Notes: generated by a model from the letters alone, not told the origin. DNA of 64,000 nucleotides from Chlorobium sp. (GCA_005862225.1 SZXV01000010.1:62001-126000); one strand, 5' to 3'; positions 42,352-52,197 are shown, counted from the first letter of the stretch. Made by a program: numbers and translations.

Positions 42352-43671
42352 ATGAAAAGATTTGCTGCGCTTGCGTTACTGATGCTCTGCCTTCTGTGGC
42401 CTGAGCTGACAACAGCGGAAGAGGTGAAAGGACAACCGGAAAATCTGACCTCGCTTGTTGCCGCAGGATTGGCCAATAATCCTGAACTGAAAGCTTCCGA
42501 GTCACGCTGGCAGATGTTTTCAAGCAAGGTAAAGCAGGCCGGAGCGCTTGACGATCCAATGGTCATGCTGAAGGTACAGAACACCCCGGCCAGGGAACCA
42601 TTGGTGTTTAACAAGGATCCCCAGTCCGCCAGGGTCATCGGCATATCCCAACTCCTCCCCTTTTGGGGCAAGCGGGGCCTTCGCCGTGATATTGCAAGCT
42701 ACGAAGCCGATTCTTACCGCTGGGCCTTTGAAGAGCGCAAACTTGAGCTGACACGCATGATCAAGGAGAACTACTACCAGCTCTGGGCGGTTGACAAGGA
42801 ACTTGAAGTCGTCAGCAAAAACCTCAGGATTCTGACAGATTTTGTTACGATTACCGAGTTAAAATACTCTGTCGGACAGGGTGTGCAACAGGATATCTTC
42901 AAGGCTGGCCTGGAAAAATCAAAAATGCTTGAGATGCAGATTACCTTGCAGCAGCAGCGCAAGAGTCTGGAAGCCACCCTCAACTATCTTCTCTCTCGCC
43001 CAGGGAAGACCCCGGTTGGCCCGGTCGCTGATTTCTCCCTGCCGTTTATCACCGTCTCTCAGGAACACCTGAACAATACGGCTATGGATCAGCGGCCACA
43101 GGTCAAAAGTCTCTTCAGTCTTGAAAAAAAGGCAGAAGCATCCCGACGACTGGCAAAAAAGGAGTTTTATCCCGATTTTAACCTTTCTGCGGAGTATATG
43201 ATCCGTGACCCTGTATCAACAGAGATGGCATCGGATCCGGGCGACAACATGGTGAGCATTGGAGTGACGTTCAACCTCCCTCTGCAGCAGGGTAAACGAC
43301 GGGCAATGCTGGCCGAATCAACCTATGAGGCTGCAATGGCGACTGAAGAGCTTCATTCCCTGAAAAACAACATCTCTTATACCATTAACGAAAGCCTTGT
43401 TCAACTGGAACGACGCCGTAAACTTGTTGAACTCTACAAGGGAGGCCTTATTCCCCAGGCATCGCAATCCCTTCAATCAGCACTTATCGGCTACCGGGTT
43501 GGCAATGTGGATTTTCTGACTCTCCTCGACAGCAGAATGACCCTGTTCAACTATGAGCGCGAACTCTATGAATCGCAGGCCGAGTATATGATGAAACTTG
43601 CGCAACTCGAAGCGGCAGTCGGAACTGATCTCACAACAGCATCAGAGACCTCTCTGCATCATGACAACTAA
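42352..43671 (+). CDS. TolC-family outer membrane efflux protein (CusC-like)
   Basis: I choose ATG 42352 (439 aa), which gives a signal peptide (MKRFAALALLMLCLLWPELTTA) in place of the GTG at 42304. Two outer-membrane efflux domains follow, with the paired helical repeats LTSLVAAGLANNPELKASES, REPLVFNKDPQSARVIGIS and ESLVQLERRRKLVELYKGGL. It forms the outer-membrane channel of a tripartite pump whose adaptor and RND subunit are the next two genes. It starts the copper cluster. Confidence 0.9.
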   Translation: MKRFAALALLMLCLLWPELTTAEEVKGQPENLTSLVAAGLANNPELKASESRWQMFSSKVKQAGALDDPMVMLKVQNTPAREPLVFNKDPQSARVIGISQLLPFWGKRGLRRDIASYEADSYRWAFEERKLELTRMIKENYYQLWAVDKELEVVSKNLRILTDFVTITELKYSVGQGVQQDIFKAGLEKSKMLEMQITLQQQRKSLEATLNYLLSRPGKTPVGPVADFSLPFITVSQEHLNNTAMDQRPQVKSLFSLEKKAEASRRLAKKEFYPDFNLSAEYMIRDPVSTEMASDPGDNMVSIGVTFNLPLQQGKRRAMLAESTYEAAMATEELHSLKNNISYTINESLVQLERRRKLVELYKGGLIPQASQSLQSALIGYRVGNVDFLTLLDSRMTLFNYERELYESQAEYMMKLAQLEAAVGTDLTTASETSLHHDN

Positions 43672-43689
43672 CGACATAACTGTATAAGC

Positions 43690-44970
43690 ATGGCCCTCAA
43701 CAAAAAAATCGCACTCCCTCTGCTGGTTTTTCTTCTCGCTTGTGCTGCGGTTGGCGGCTGGTTTCTCTGGCAAAATCAACTCTCCGACAAATCCGCTGCC
43801 GAAAAAACGACCCGGGTAAAGCAGCTCTACACCTGTTCAATGCATCCATTCATCATCAGGGAGAAGCCTGGCCTCTGCCCTGTCTGCGGTATGGAACTTA
43901 TCAGAAAAATTGATAACTCCGCAAGCAGCGCAGCGCAGACACCAGCAGATATGCCTGCTCACGTCTCTCTCTCCCCTGCTCAGCGGGTCATGGCCAATGT
44001 TGCTACCGTTGAAGCAAAACAAGAGATCCTGAACAAGGAGATCAACGCTGTTGGGATTGTGCAGTACGATCAGTCGCGACAGGCCAGGGTCACCGCATGG
44101 GCGACAGGCCGTATCGACAAATTGCAGGTCAACAGTGTCGGAGCTTTTGTCAGCAAGGATATGCCTGTAGCAGAGCTTTACTCCCCCGATCTGGTTGCTG
44201 CACAGCAGGAGTATCTGCTTGCCATCAGGAGCCGAGAACAGTTGAAAGACTCATCATTCCCCTCAATCTCACAGAATGGCGAGGGACTGGTTACGTCGGC
44301 CAGAGAGCGACTGAAACTTCTCGGAGTACGGGAGAACCAGATTGCGACGCTGAAAAAAACCGGCAGGCCTGATATCCGCCTTGCCATCTACTCCCCTTTC
44401 TCTGGCATCGTTATTGAAAAAATGGTGCAGCAGGGGCAGTACGTCAACACTGGTGAGGTGCTTTTCAATATTGCCGATCTTTCAGCGGTGTGGGTTGAGC
44501 TTGAGCTCTATGAAAACGAATTCCCGAATATCCACATCGGCCAGCAGGTTGACATTCGCTCCCGCTCGTTTCCCGAAAACGTGTTCACTGGCCGGATTGC
44601 CTTCATCTATCCTTTTCTCGATCCAAAAACAAGAACTCTCAAGGCTCGGGTGGAATTGCGTAATCCCGGCTTGAAGCTGAAGCCCGACATGTTTGTCAAC
44701 GCCAGTATCAGGGTGCCCCTTGAATCGACAATTGTTGTTCCTCTCACCGCCGTCATTGATACCGGAAAACGACAGGTCGTATGGGTGGAAAGCTCTCCGG
44801 GGATGTTTGAACCACGTGACGTTCAGGTTGGAGAGAAGAATACCGACAATATCCAGATTTTGTCAGGTATAAATCCGGGTGACAAGGTGGCGGTCTCAGG
44901 AGCCTACCTTATTGACTCTGAATCTCAGTTGAAAGGCAACAGCAGTGAACCTGACAAGAAAACCAGATAA
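43690..44970 (+). CDS. CusB-like periplasmic adaptor with N-terminal heavy-metal-binding domain
   Basis: A 426-aa membrane-fusion protein. One N-terminal helix (LPLLVFLLACAAVGGWFLW) is followed by a small metal-binding domain (YTCSMHPFIIREKPGLCPVCGMEL; the CSMHP and CPVCGMEL motifs bind Cu/Ag/Zn). After this come the hairpin, lipoyl and beta-barrel domains (GRIDKLQVNSVGAFV, YSPFSGIVIEKMVQQGQYV, AVWVELELYENEFPNI). It links the RND pump to the outer-membrane channel and is expected to pass metal to it. Confidence 0.92.
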   Translation: MALNKKIALPLLVFLLACAAVGGWFLWQNQLSDKSAAEKTTRVKQLYTCSMHPFIIREKPGLCPVCGMELIRKIDNSASSAAQTPADMPAHVSLSPAQRVMANVATVEAKQEILNKEINAVGIVQYDQSRQARVTAWATGRIDKLQVNSVGAFVSKDMPVAELYSPDLVAAQQEYLLAIRSREQLKDSSFPSISQNGEGLVTSARERLKLLGVRENQIATLKKTGRPDIRLAIYSPFSGIVIEKMVQQGQYVNTGEVLFNIADLSAVWVELELYENEFPNIHIGQQVDIRSRSFPENVFTGRIAFIYPFLDPKTRTLKARVELRNPGLKLKPDMFVNASIRVPLESTIVVPLTAVIDTGKRQVVWVESSPGMFEPRDVQVGEKNTDNIQILSGINPGDKVAVSGAYLIDSESQLKGNSSEPDKKTR

Positions 44971-45000
44971 CATGAACGATTTCCGACAAGAACTGCTGCC

Positions 45001-48000
45001 ATGATAGAAAAGATCATTGAATACTCCGCCCGCAACAGGGTGATCATCCTGATGGTCTTCGGCCTTGTCATAACCTGGGGTATCTGGTCAATCTACAAGA
45101 CTCCGGTTGATGCCATTCCTGACTTGTCCGACAATCAGGTCATCGTTTTTACCGACTATCCGGGCCGTTCGCCGCAAGTGGTGGAAGACCAGGTTACTTA
45201 CCCGCTTGCCGTCAACCTGCAGGGGCTTCCCCAGGTTCGTGCCGTGCGCGCATCGAGCGCTTTCGGCTTTTCAATGATCTATGTCATTTTCGACGACAAG
45301 GCAGACATCTACTGGGCCAGAACCCGCGTTCTTGAGCGCCTGAACTACGCGGCATCACTCCTGCCTCCGGGCGTCGTTCCTGCCCTCGGCCCAGACGGTA
45401 CCGGTGTAGGCCATGTTTTCTGGTACACCATTGAGGGAAACGGGTACGATCTGGAACAACTCAGAACCCTGCAGGACTGGTTTGTGCGCTACCAGCTCAA
45501 TACCGTTCAGGGAGTTGCCGAGGTGGCCTCTATCGGCGGTTTTGTGCGGGAATATCAGATTGATCTTGATCCCAACAAGCTTTTTGCCTACAACATCAAG
45601 GTCGGCAAAGTGATGGAGGCCATCAAAGCCTCAAACAAGGATGTGGGAGGAAAGCTGATCGAACAGGCTGACGCCGAATATCTGATTCGTGGAAGTGGCT
45701 ATGTGAAGTCGAAAGCTGATCTGGAGGATATCGTTGTCGGAGCCGATATGCGCGGTATTCCCGTCTACCTCAAGAACCTTGGCACTGTTCAGATTGGAGG
45801 CGCCATTCGACGCGGTTTGCTGGAGATCAACGGCAAGGGAGAGGCGGTGGGCGGCATCGTCGTCATGCGGTATGGTGAAAATGCCAAGGAGGTGATTGAC
45901 AGGGTCAAGCAAAAGATTACAGAGCTGGAAAAGGGATTGCCGCCCGGAGTCAAGATAAAAGTCTCCTATGACCGCTCCGACCTGATCATGCGGGCCATCG
46001 ATACACTGAAAAAAAATCTGCTTGAGGAGTCAGTGGTTGTCTCTCTGGTCATTCTTGTTTTTCTGCTTCACTTCCGCAGCGCTCTGGTGATTGTGCTCAC
46101 CTTGCCGATTGCCGTCCTTATCGCCTTTATCACCATGAAGCTGATGGGAGTCACCTCAAATATCATGTCGCTTGGCGGTATTGCCATTGCTATTGGTGTG
46201 CTGGTGGATGCAGGTGTGATCATGGTGGAAAACTGCTACCGCCACCTCTCGGAGATCCCGCCTGAAGAACGGGATGCAAAACGACTGGAGATTGTCATCA
46301 GTTCAGCCAGGCAGGTCGGACGGGCAATCTTCTTCTCACTGGCGATCATCATCCTCTCCTTTGTGCCTGTCTTTATGCTGGAAGGACAGGAGGGCAAACT
46401 TTTCCATCCCCTGGCCTTCACCAAGACCTTCTCCATGATGGGTTCGGCCATGATTGCCATCACGCTGGTTCCTGTGCTGATGTACTACTTTATGCGAGGC
46501 AGGATGCGCCCAGAAAGCGCCAATCCGGTCTCCACCTTTTTCATCAAGCTCTATTCGCCGGTTATACGTCTGGTGCTGCGCTGGAAAAAGAGAACCATTG
46601 TCCTTAATCTGGTGGCCCTCGCCATTGCCGTGCCGATGTTCATGAATCTCGGCTCCGAATTTATGCCGCCCCTCGACGAAGGATCGCTGCTCTATATGCC
46701 TGTAACGCTGCCCAACGTCTCCATCACCGAGGCCAAACGCATTATCCAGATACAGGACAGTATCATCAAAAGCGTTCCAGAAGTCGAGCATGTTCTGGGA
46801 AAGGTCGGACGGGCTGAAACCTCCACTGATCCTGCACCGGTCTCCATGTTTGAGAGTATCATCATCCTGAAACCCAAAGAGCAATGGCGTGCGGGAATAA
46901 AGAAAGCTGACATTGTGGCTGAACTGGACTCCAAATTGCAACAGATCGGCGTGCGCAACGGATGGACCCAGCCAATCATCAACCGCATCAACATGCTCTC
47001 AACCGGTGTGCGCACCGACCTTGGCGTCAAAATTTTCGGCAATGAGCTGAATGTGCTGAAAAGTCTGGCGCTTCAGGCTGAAACCATTCTCAAGCCAATC
47101 AATGGCGCGGCTGACGTCGTGGCTGAACGGGTTACCGGTGGCAACTACCTCGACATCAACATCGACCGGGAAGCTGCCGCCCGTTATGGGGTGAGTGTCG
47201 GCGATATTCAGGATGTCATTGAGACCGCCCTCGGAGGTGAGATGCTCTCAACCGCCGTTGACGGACGCAACCGCTTTCCCATCCGCCTCCGATACCTGCG
47301 CGACTACCGCGACAATATCCCGGCAATCGGACGTATTCTTGTCGGCAGCATGGATGGCGCGCAGGTGCCCCTCTCGCTCGTCACAACCATGAAAATCAAC
47401 ACAGGAGCGCCTGAGATCAACAGCGAAGGCGGCCTTCTGCGCTCGCTGGTCTATCTGAACGTCCGGGGGCGCGACATGGGAAGTTTTGTGACAGAAGCAA
47501 AGCAGGTGCTGGAACAAAAGCTCAAGCTGCCTGCCGGTTATTACGTTGCCTGGTCAGGACAGTGGGAAAACCAGATTCGCGCCAAAGAACGCCTGCAAGT
47601 GCTGATCCCGCTCGGAATGGTCATCATCTTTATCCTGCTTTATTTTACCTTCAAGTCGCTGCTTGAGGCTTCAATGGTGATGCTTTCAGTGCCTTTCGCC
47701 CTTGTTGGCGGGGTCTATCTGGTTTCAGCTTTGAGTTATAACCTCTCTGTGGCGGTCTGGGTAGGCTTTATCGCCCTCTACGGCATAGCCGTTGAAACTG
47801 GAGTGGTCATGGTCATCTACCTGCACGAAGCGCTCGACAAAAAACTGATCAACGGGCCCTGCACCGAGCAGGATATTTATGACGCGGCCTTTGAAGGAGC
47901 CGTTCTCCGACTGCGCCCAAAACTGATGACCGTTGCCGTAGCCCTTTTGGGTCTGATTCCAATCATGTGCTCAACGGGAACAGGTGCCGATGTGATGAAA

Positions 48001-48138
48001 CCAATAGCCGCCCCGATGATTGGAGGAATGATTTCGTCGGCAATTCATGTTCTTATCATGACACCAGTTATCTTTGTCATGATGAAAACAAGGGATCTGA
48101 AGAGAGGCCGTTTGCGTCATTCGGGCTTGAAGCACTAA
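45001..48138 (+). CDS. heavy-metal efflux RND transporter (CusA/CzcA family)
   Basis: A 1045-aa RND permease. The start is MIEKIIEYSARNRVIILMVF; helix 4 has IGVLVDAGVIMVENCYRHL, and there is a typical RSPQVVEDQVTYPLAVNLQG porter-domain motif. The central part includes TDPAPVSMFESIIILKP with a Met in the CusA-like region. Driven by protons, it expels Cu+/Ag+ (Cus) or Zn/Co/Cd (Czc); the adjacent CopA and cupredoxin favour copper. The start ATG is 31 bp after the adaptor stop. Confidence 0.95.
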   Translation: MIEKIIEYSARNRVIILMVFGLVITWGIWSIYKTPVDAIPDLSDNQVIVFTDYPGRSPQVVEDQVTYPLAVNLQGLPQVRAVRASSAFGFSMIYVIFDDKADIYWARTRVLERLNYAASLLPPGVVPALGPDGTGVGHVFWYTIEGNGYDLEQLRTLQDWFVRYQLNTVQGVAEVASIGGFVREYQIDLDPNKLFAYNIKVGKVMEAIKASNKDVGGKLIEQADAEYLIRGSGYVKSKADLEDIVVGADMRGIPVYLKNLGTVQIGGAIRRGLLEINGKGEAVGGIVVMRYGENAKEVIDRVKQKITELEKGLPPGVKIKVSYDRSDLIMRAIDTLKKNLLEESVVVSLVILVFLLHFRSALVIVLTLPIAVLIAFITMKLMGVTSNIMSLGGIAIAIGVLVDAGVIMVENCYRHLSEIPPEERDAKRLEIVISSARQVGRAIFFSLAIIILSFVPVFMLEGQEGKLFHPLAFTKTFSMMGSAMIAITLVPVLMYYFMRGRMRPESANPVSTFFIKLYSPVIRLVLRWKKRTIVLNLVALAIAVPMFMNLGSEFMPPLDEGSLLYMPVTLPNVSITEAKRIIQIQDSIIKSVPEVEHVLGKVGRAETSTDPAPVSMFESIIILKPKEQWRAGIKKADIVAELDSKLQQIGVRNGWTQPIINRINMLSTGVRTDLGVKIFGNELNVLKSLALQAETILKPINGAADVVAERVTGGNYLDINIDREAAARYGVSVGDIQDVIETALGGEMLSTAVDGRNRFPIRLRYLRDYRDNIPAIGRILVGSMDGAQVPLSLVTTMKINTGAPEINSEGGLLRSLVYLNVRGRDMGSFVTEAKQVLEQKLKLPAGYYVAWSGQWENQIRAKERLQVLIPLGMVIIFILLYFTFKSLLEASMVMLSVPFALVGGVYLVSALSYNLSVAVWVGFIALYGIAVETGVVMVIYLHEALDKKLINGPCTEQDIYDAAFEGAVLRLRPKLMTVAVALLGLIPIMCSTGTGADVMKPIAAPMIGGMISSAIHVLIMTPVIFVMMKTRDLKRGRLRHSGLKH

Positions 48139-48255
48139 AAATACTTTGTGCCAGGGACTCTTTTTTCGAATCCCCCCTGAACGATAACATCGAAATGAAT
48201 GTTACGATGCTTTTGGATGGTACACACACAAACATATTGCTATAAGGATGAAACG

Positions 48256-48618
48256 ATGAAAAGAATTGATCTGAAAAGAGTAACAATAGTTGCGACAACA
48301 CTTTTAAGTTTTGCCTCGGCGCCATTCTCTTTGGCTTCCACAGTTGCGAAAACATTTACTGTCAACTATACAAAAGCCCAGGATATTACCCCCAAGGCAT
48401 TTACTGTAAAAACCGGTGAGAAAGTACGTCTTGAAGTCAATGCCTCAGAGACTGGCTCAGGATGTATGAGCAGCATTATGGTTCCAGGACTCTGGAACCA
48501 GGCTCAACCTCTGGTGAAAGGCAAAAAAATTGTCATGGAGTTCACACCCCAAAAACCCGGAGTTTACAAAATAACCTGTGCGATGGGTTTGTCGCGTGGT
48601 GTGATCAACGTCCGATAA
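48256..48618 (+). CDS. cupredoxin-like periplasmic protein
   Basis: The start is ATG 48256 (120 aa) with AAGGATG-type purines upstream; the track ORF begins too early. A signal peptide (residues 1-27, ending SLAS) is followed by a single cupredoxin-like domain: AFTVKTGEKVRLEVNASETG, GCMSSIMVPGLWNQA and FTPQKPGVYKITCAMGLSRG. The Cys-Met rich GSGCMSSIM and TCAMG loops suggest copper binding. It sits 9 bp before copA and likely shuttles or buffers copper in the periplasm. Confidence 0.82.
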   Translation: MKRIDLKRVTIVATTLLSFASAPFSLASTVAKTFTVNYTKAQDITPKAFTVKTGEKVRLEVNASETGSGCMSSIMVPGLWNQAQPLVKGKKIVMEFTPQKPGVYKITCAMGLSRGVINVR

Positions 48619-48627
48619 ATTTTTGTA

Positions 48628-50886
48628 ATGGCCAGCCAAACCTACAGCGTCAAAGGGATGCACTGCGCAAGCTGCGCTGCAATCATCACCAAAAAGCTCT
48701 CAAAGGTTGAAGGCATCAAAGAGGTCAATGTCAATCTGGCTACTGAAACCGCGAAACTCGAGTTTGACGATAAGGGTCTGACGGACGATGTGCTCAATGA
48801 GATTGTCAGCAAATATGGCTACTCTCTTGAGATCGAAAAACCTCCTGTTGCAGTAGCCAATGCTGATGTCACAAAAACGGGCTCTAAAAAAGAGCAGGAG
48901 TTGCGCGCTCAGCTCAAAACGTTACAGTTTGCCCTGCCGGTTGCCCTGCTGGTTTTTATCCTGATGATGTGGGATATCAGTTCGATGTTCTTCCACATTA
49001 TTCCGCACATCCCTCTTTCCATGGAGCATCTGAACATCTTCTTAATGCTCCTTTCCACCTGGATGGTTTTCCGTACCGGAGCGCCATTTCTGCATGGAAT
49101 CGTCATATTTTTAAGGAGCGGAGCCGCAAGTATGGATACACTTATCGGCATCGGCACCCTGAGCGCATATCTCTACAGCGCTGTCATCACGCTTATTCCT
49201 GCTGTTAAAGCGTTTCTGCGGGCGCCTGATGCTACCTATTTCGATGTTACCATCGTTGTCATCGGCTTTGTGCTGCTGGGAAAATATCTGGAAGCCCGCT
49301 CCAGAATAAAGACCGGTGAGGCTATTGAAAAATTAATGGGTCTTCAGGCAAAGTCAGCGCTTGTGATGAGAATGGGCAAAGAGATTGAGATTCCCGTGCA
49401 GCAGGTGAGAAAAGGCGATGTTGTGATGATGAAACCCGGGGCTAAAATTCCTGTTGATGGCACCATCAATGAAGGATATTCCACCATTGACGAATCCATG
49501 GTGACCGGAGAATCGGTACCTGTGGATAAAAAGAGTGGAGATCCTGTTGTCGGCGGTACCATCAACAAACAGGGTTCCTTCACCTTTACGGCTTCTCATG
49601 TTGGTGGAGATACCCTCCTTGCCCGCATCATCAGGATGGTCGAAGAGGCTCAGGGTTCAAAAGCTCCGATTCAGAACATTGCCGACAAGATCTCCGGAGT
49701 ATTTGTCCCGCTTGTTCTGGCGCTTGCTGCACTAACCCTCATTATCTGGCTGACCGTTGGGTCATCACTGCTTGGCTTCCCCGTCGCTCTTTCATACGGC
49801 ATCATGGGTATGGTCGGCATTCTCGTTATCGCCTGCCCCTGTGCGCTTGGACTCGCAACTCCTACCGCTATTATTGTCGGCATTGGCAAGGGGGCTGAGT
49901 ACGGTATCCTGATACGAAATGCTGAAAGTCTCGAAAAGCTCAGCTCGATTGATACTGTTGTCTTCGACAAAACGGGCACCATTACCACTGGAAACCCGCA
50001 GGTGAGTGATATCATTTCTCTTGACAAGGAGAGAAGCATCAGCTCATTGCTGCAAGTCGCTGCCACCATTGAAAACCGTTCTGAACATCCTTTGGCACAG
50101 GCCATTGTTGAGGCAGCCAAAAAGCAACAGCTCACCCTTGGCGAAATTACCGATTTTATGGCCCTTGAAGGTATCGGAGTTTCGGGAAGAATTTCAAAGA
50201 CTCCGTTTACTGTTCGCAAACCGCTGGAGAGTGAAAAAGCAATGCCCGAGATTAAAAAACTTCAGGAAGAGGGCAAAACGGTGGTTTTGATTGATGAGGA
50301 TGGTACATGCAGAGGGTTGATTGCCCTGAGTGACACCGTCAAAGAGCAGGCCCGAGAAGCCGTTGCCGCGCTTCACCGCAAAGGGCTCAAGGTGATCATG
50401 CTCACCGGCGACAACCTGCCAGCGGCAAACTATATGGCCTCGCAGGTCAGCATTGACGAGGTGATGGCTGAAGTGCTGCCACAGGAAAAAGCTGAGAAAA
50501 TAAAAAAATTACAAAAAGAGGGAAGAAAAGTTGTGATGGCCGGAGATGGCATCAACGATGCTCCCGCTCTCGCCCAGGCCGATGTTGGCATTGCTATGGC
50601 GACCGGAACAGATGTTGCTATAGAATCAGCCGGTATCACCCTGCTCAAGGGCGACATCAACAAGGTTGCACAAGCTATTACCTTGTCACGCGCCACGATG
50701 CGGGTTATTCGTCAGAACCTTTTCTGGGCCTTTATCTATAACATTATCGGTATTCCCCTTGCCGCCGGGGCACTTTTTCCTCTCTGGGGCATCTTCCTGA
50801 ACCCGGTCTTTTCAGGCCTTGCAATGGCTGGCAGCAGTGTGTCAGTGGTCAGCAATTCATTACGGTTGAAGGGGAAAAAACTCTGA
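48628..50886 (+). CDS. copA: copper-translocating P-type ATPase
   Basis: A 752-aa P1B-1 ATPase. One N-terminal HMA domain (KGMHCASCAAIITKKLS) is followed by the actuator motif TGESVPVDKKSG, the CPC membrane motif IACPCALGLATP, the phosphorylation site DKTGTITTG, the SEHPLAQAI nucleotide site and GDGINDAPALAQADVGIAMA. It exports Cu+ (or Ag+) from the cytoplasm to the periplasm, where the CusABC-like pump upstream can remove it. The spacing to the cupredoxin gene is 9 bp, consistent with one operon from 42352. Confidence 0.96.
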   Translation: MASQTYSVKGMHCASCAAIITKKLSKVEGIKEVNVNLATETAKLEFDDKGLTDDVLNEIVSKYGYSLEIEKPPVAVANADVTKTGSKKEQELRAQLKTLQFALPVALLVFILMMWDISSMFFHIIPHIPLSMEHLNIFLMLLSTWMVFRTGAPFLHGIVIFLRSGAASMDTLIGIGTLSAYLYSAVITLIPAVKAFLRAPDATYFDVTIVVIGFVLLGKYLEARSRIKTGEAIEKLMGLQAKSALVMRMGKEIEIPVQQVRKGDVVMMKPGAKIPVDGTINEGYSTIDESMVTGESVPVDKKSGDPVVGGTINKQGSFTFTASHVGGDTLLARIIRMVEEAQGSKAPIQNIADKISGVFVPLVLALAALTLIIWLTVGSSLLGFPVALSYGIMGMVGILVIACPCALGLATPTAIIVGIGKGAEYGILIRNAESLEKLSSIDTVVFDKTGTITTGNPQVSDIISLDKERSISSLLQVAATIENRSEHPLAQAIVEAAKKQQLTLGEITDFMALEGIGVSGRISKTPFTVRKPLESEKAMPEIKKLQEEGKTVVLIDEDGTCRGLIALSDTVKEQAREAVAALHRKGLKVIMLTGDNLPAANYMASQVSIDEVMAEVLPQEKAEKIKKLQKEGRKVVMAGDGINDAPALAQADVGIAMATGTDVAIESAGITLLKGDINKVAQAITLSRATMRVIRQNLFWAFIYNIIGIPLAAGALFPLWGIFLNPVFSGLAMAGSSVSVVSNSLRLKGKKL

Positions 50887-50938
50887 TACATGACCATATC
50901 CTGATCGAAAAAAGCAGCCCCCCCTGTCTAATTATAAA

Positions 50939-50966
50939 AGGGGACGTAGGTGATATTGTGTATTTA
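50939..50966 (-). repeat. 28-bp inverted repeat, right copy
   Basis: The exact reverse complement of 39088-39115 (AGGGGACGTAGGTGATATTG plus TGTATTTA). It lies 53 bp after copA. Confidence 0.9.
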
Positions 50967-51108
50967 CGTTACTCGTTTCATATTCTGCGTACATCAAGCT
51001 TAAACGATAGTTAAAATACAGCGTGCAGTTGAGCAACCGAAAATGATGTTTCTGCTGAAATGAAAATCCTTTATAAATTGCCCGATCTCTCTTCCAATCA
51101 AAAAAAAC

Positions 51109-51681
51109 ATGCAGAGCAGTTTCACAGAAAACAGAATTTTTGAAAAAATCGATTTCAGGGATGGCTCACTGGCCATAGGAACGTACGAAGATTGCAGATT
51201 TCTCAACTGCAACTTCAACAGCGTCAATCTCTCCGACAGAACATTCATCAACTGTATCATTGATGGCTGTGACGCAAGCCTGGTAAAACTCAAAAATACA
51301 AGTTTGCAGAAGGTGAAATTTATAAACTCAAAGTTACTGGGTGTGCAGTTCAGTGAATGCAGACAATTTCTGCTTGAACTTGATTTTGCAAACTGCATGA
51401 TCAAGCTCTCTCTCTTTTCACAGATGAAGCTTAAAAATATCCAATTCAAAAATTGTAACTTGCAGGAAGCTGATTTCAGTGAAGCAGACTTGACCAGAGC
51501 TCTCTTTGAAAACTGTGACCTGCAGCAGACGACCTTTTTCCACACCAACCTTGAACATGCAAATTTTACTTCGGCGCTCAATTACTCTATCAATCCCGAA
51601 ATAAACCGCCTCCGACATGCCAGATTCTCAATTCCCGGTGTTCTTGGACTATTGGATCCTTACGGAATCGAGATCGAGTGA
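51109..51681 (+). CDS. pentapeptide-repeat protein (Qnr/McbG-like)
   Basis: A 190-aa protein made largely of A(D/N)LXX-type pentapeptides with C/F at the centre: FRDGSLAIGTYEDCRFLNCN, FNSVNLSDRTFINC, LQEADFSEADLTRALFEN and CDLQQTTFFHTNLEHANF. The repeats form a right-handed quadrilateral helix that mimics DNA; Qnr-like members protect gyrase. The length and the C-terminal RLRHARFSIPGVLGLLDPYGI fit that subgroup. Function here is inferred from family only. Confidence 0.88.
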   Translation: MQSSFTENRIFEKIDFRDGSLAIGTYEDCRFLNCNFNSVNLSDRTFINCIIDGCDASLVKLKNTSLQKVKFINSKLLGVQFSECRQFLLELDFANCMIKLSLFSQMKLKNIQFKNCNLQEADFSEADLTRALFENCDLQQTTFFHTNLEHANFTSALNYSINPEINRLRHARFSIPGVLGLLDPYGIEIE

Positions 51682-51900
51682 AACTATTTGCATTAAAACG
51701 GCCGTTGTGTTTGTATCAGATGATAATTGAAAAAAGCTGTTTAAAAGCTGACGCCGTATTTCTTTGATCAATTATGTTATATTTACCCTGATCAATGCAT
51801 TATTGAAAGAACAAAGACTTTTTATTAATGCATCTCAAAAAACTCGCAGCAGATTTTTATAAAAATAACTTTCCCTCATAACATAAACACACATCCGGCT

Positions 51901-52128
51901 ATGGCAAACGAAAACAGCGGCGTCTTTTCCGACCTCTTCAATGCGGTCGGTGTTCCAATCCAGAATCTTGCTGACACCTTGGGTAGCGGCGTCAATTCAG
52001 CCCTTTCGATCGTACAGTCCTGCCTCACGCTCTGTACAACAATCGTCACGAACACGGCAAACACTGCCATCGAGATCATTCAGTGCGTTGCTACAGGCAT
52101 CACATCCGCCATCACCCCGAAAAAGTAA
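51901..52128 (+). CDS. chlorosome envelope protein (CsmB/CsmF family)
   Basis: A 75-aa hydrophobic protein starting MANENSGVFSDLFNAVGVPI and ending ATGITSAITPKK, with Cys-containing helices (SIVQSCLTLCTTIVTNTAN). This is the size and character of the small CsmB/CsmF proteins that line the chlorosome monolayer of green sulfur bacteria. Which paralogue it is cannot be decided without alignment. It is monocistronic with a strong hairpin behind it, as expected for an abundant protein. Confidence 0.82.
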   Translation: MANENSGVFSDLFNAVGVPIQNLADTLGSGVNSALSIVQSCLTLCTTIVTNTANTAIEIIQCVATGITSAITPKK

Positions 52129-52149
52129 GCACCCGCTTGTATTGAAAAT

Positions 52150-52182
52150 CCTGCACCTTACCATTCCGGCTCAAGGTGCAGG
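52150..52182 (+). terminator. terminator hairpin after the chlorosome gene
   Basis: CCTGCACCTT, 13-nt loop, AAGGTGCAGG is a perfect 10-bp stem 21 bp after the stop codon, followed by ATTCTTCC. It also separates this gene from the convergent transporter. Confidence 0.75.
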
Positions 52183-52197
52183 GATTCTTCCCTCGAA

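Noticed and set aside
46336-46941. 201-aa minus-strand ORF inside the CusA-like gene
   Set aside because: Shadow of the RND frame: His/Asp-rich, no family character.
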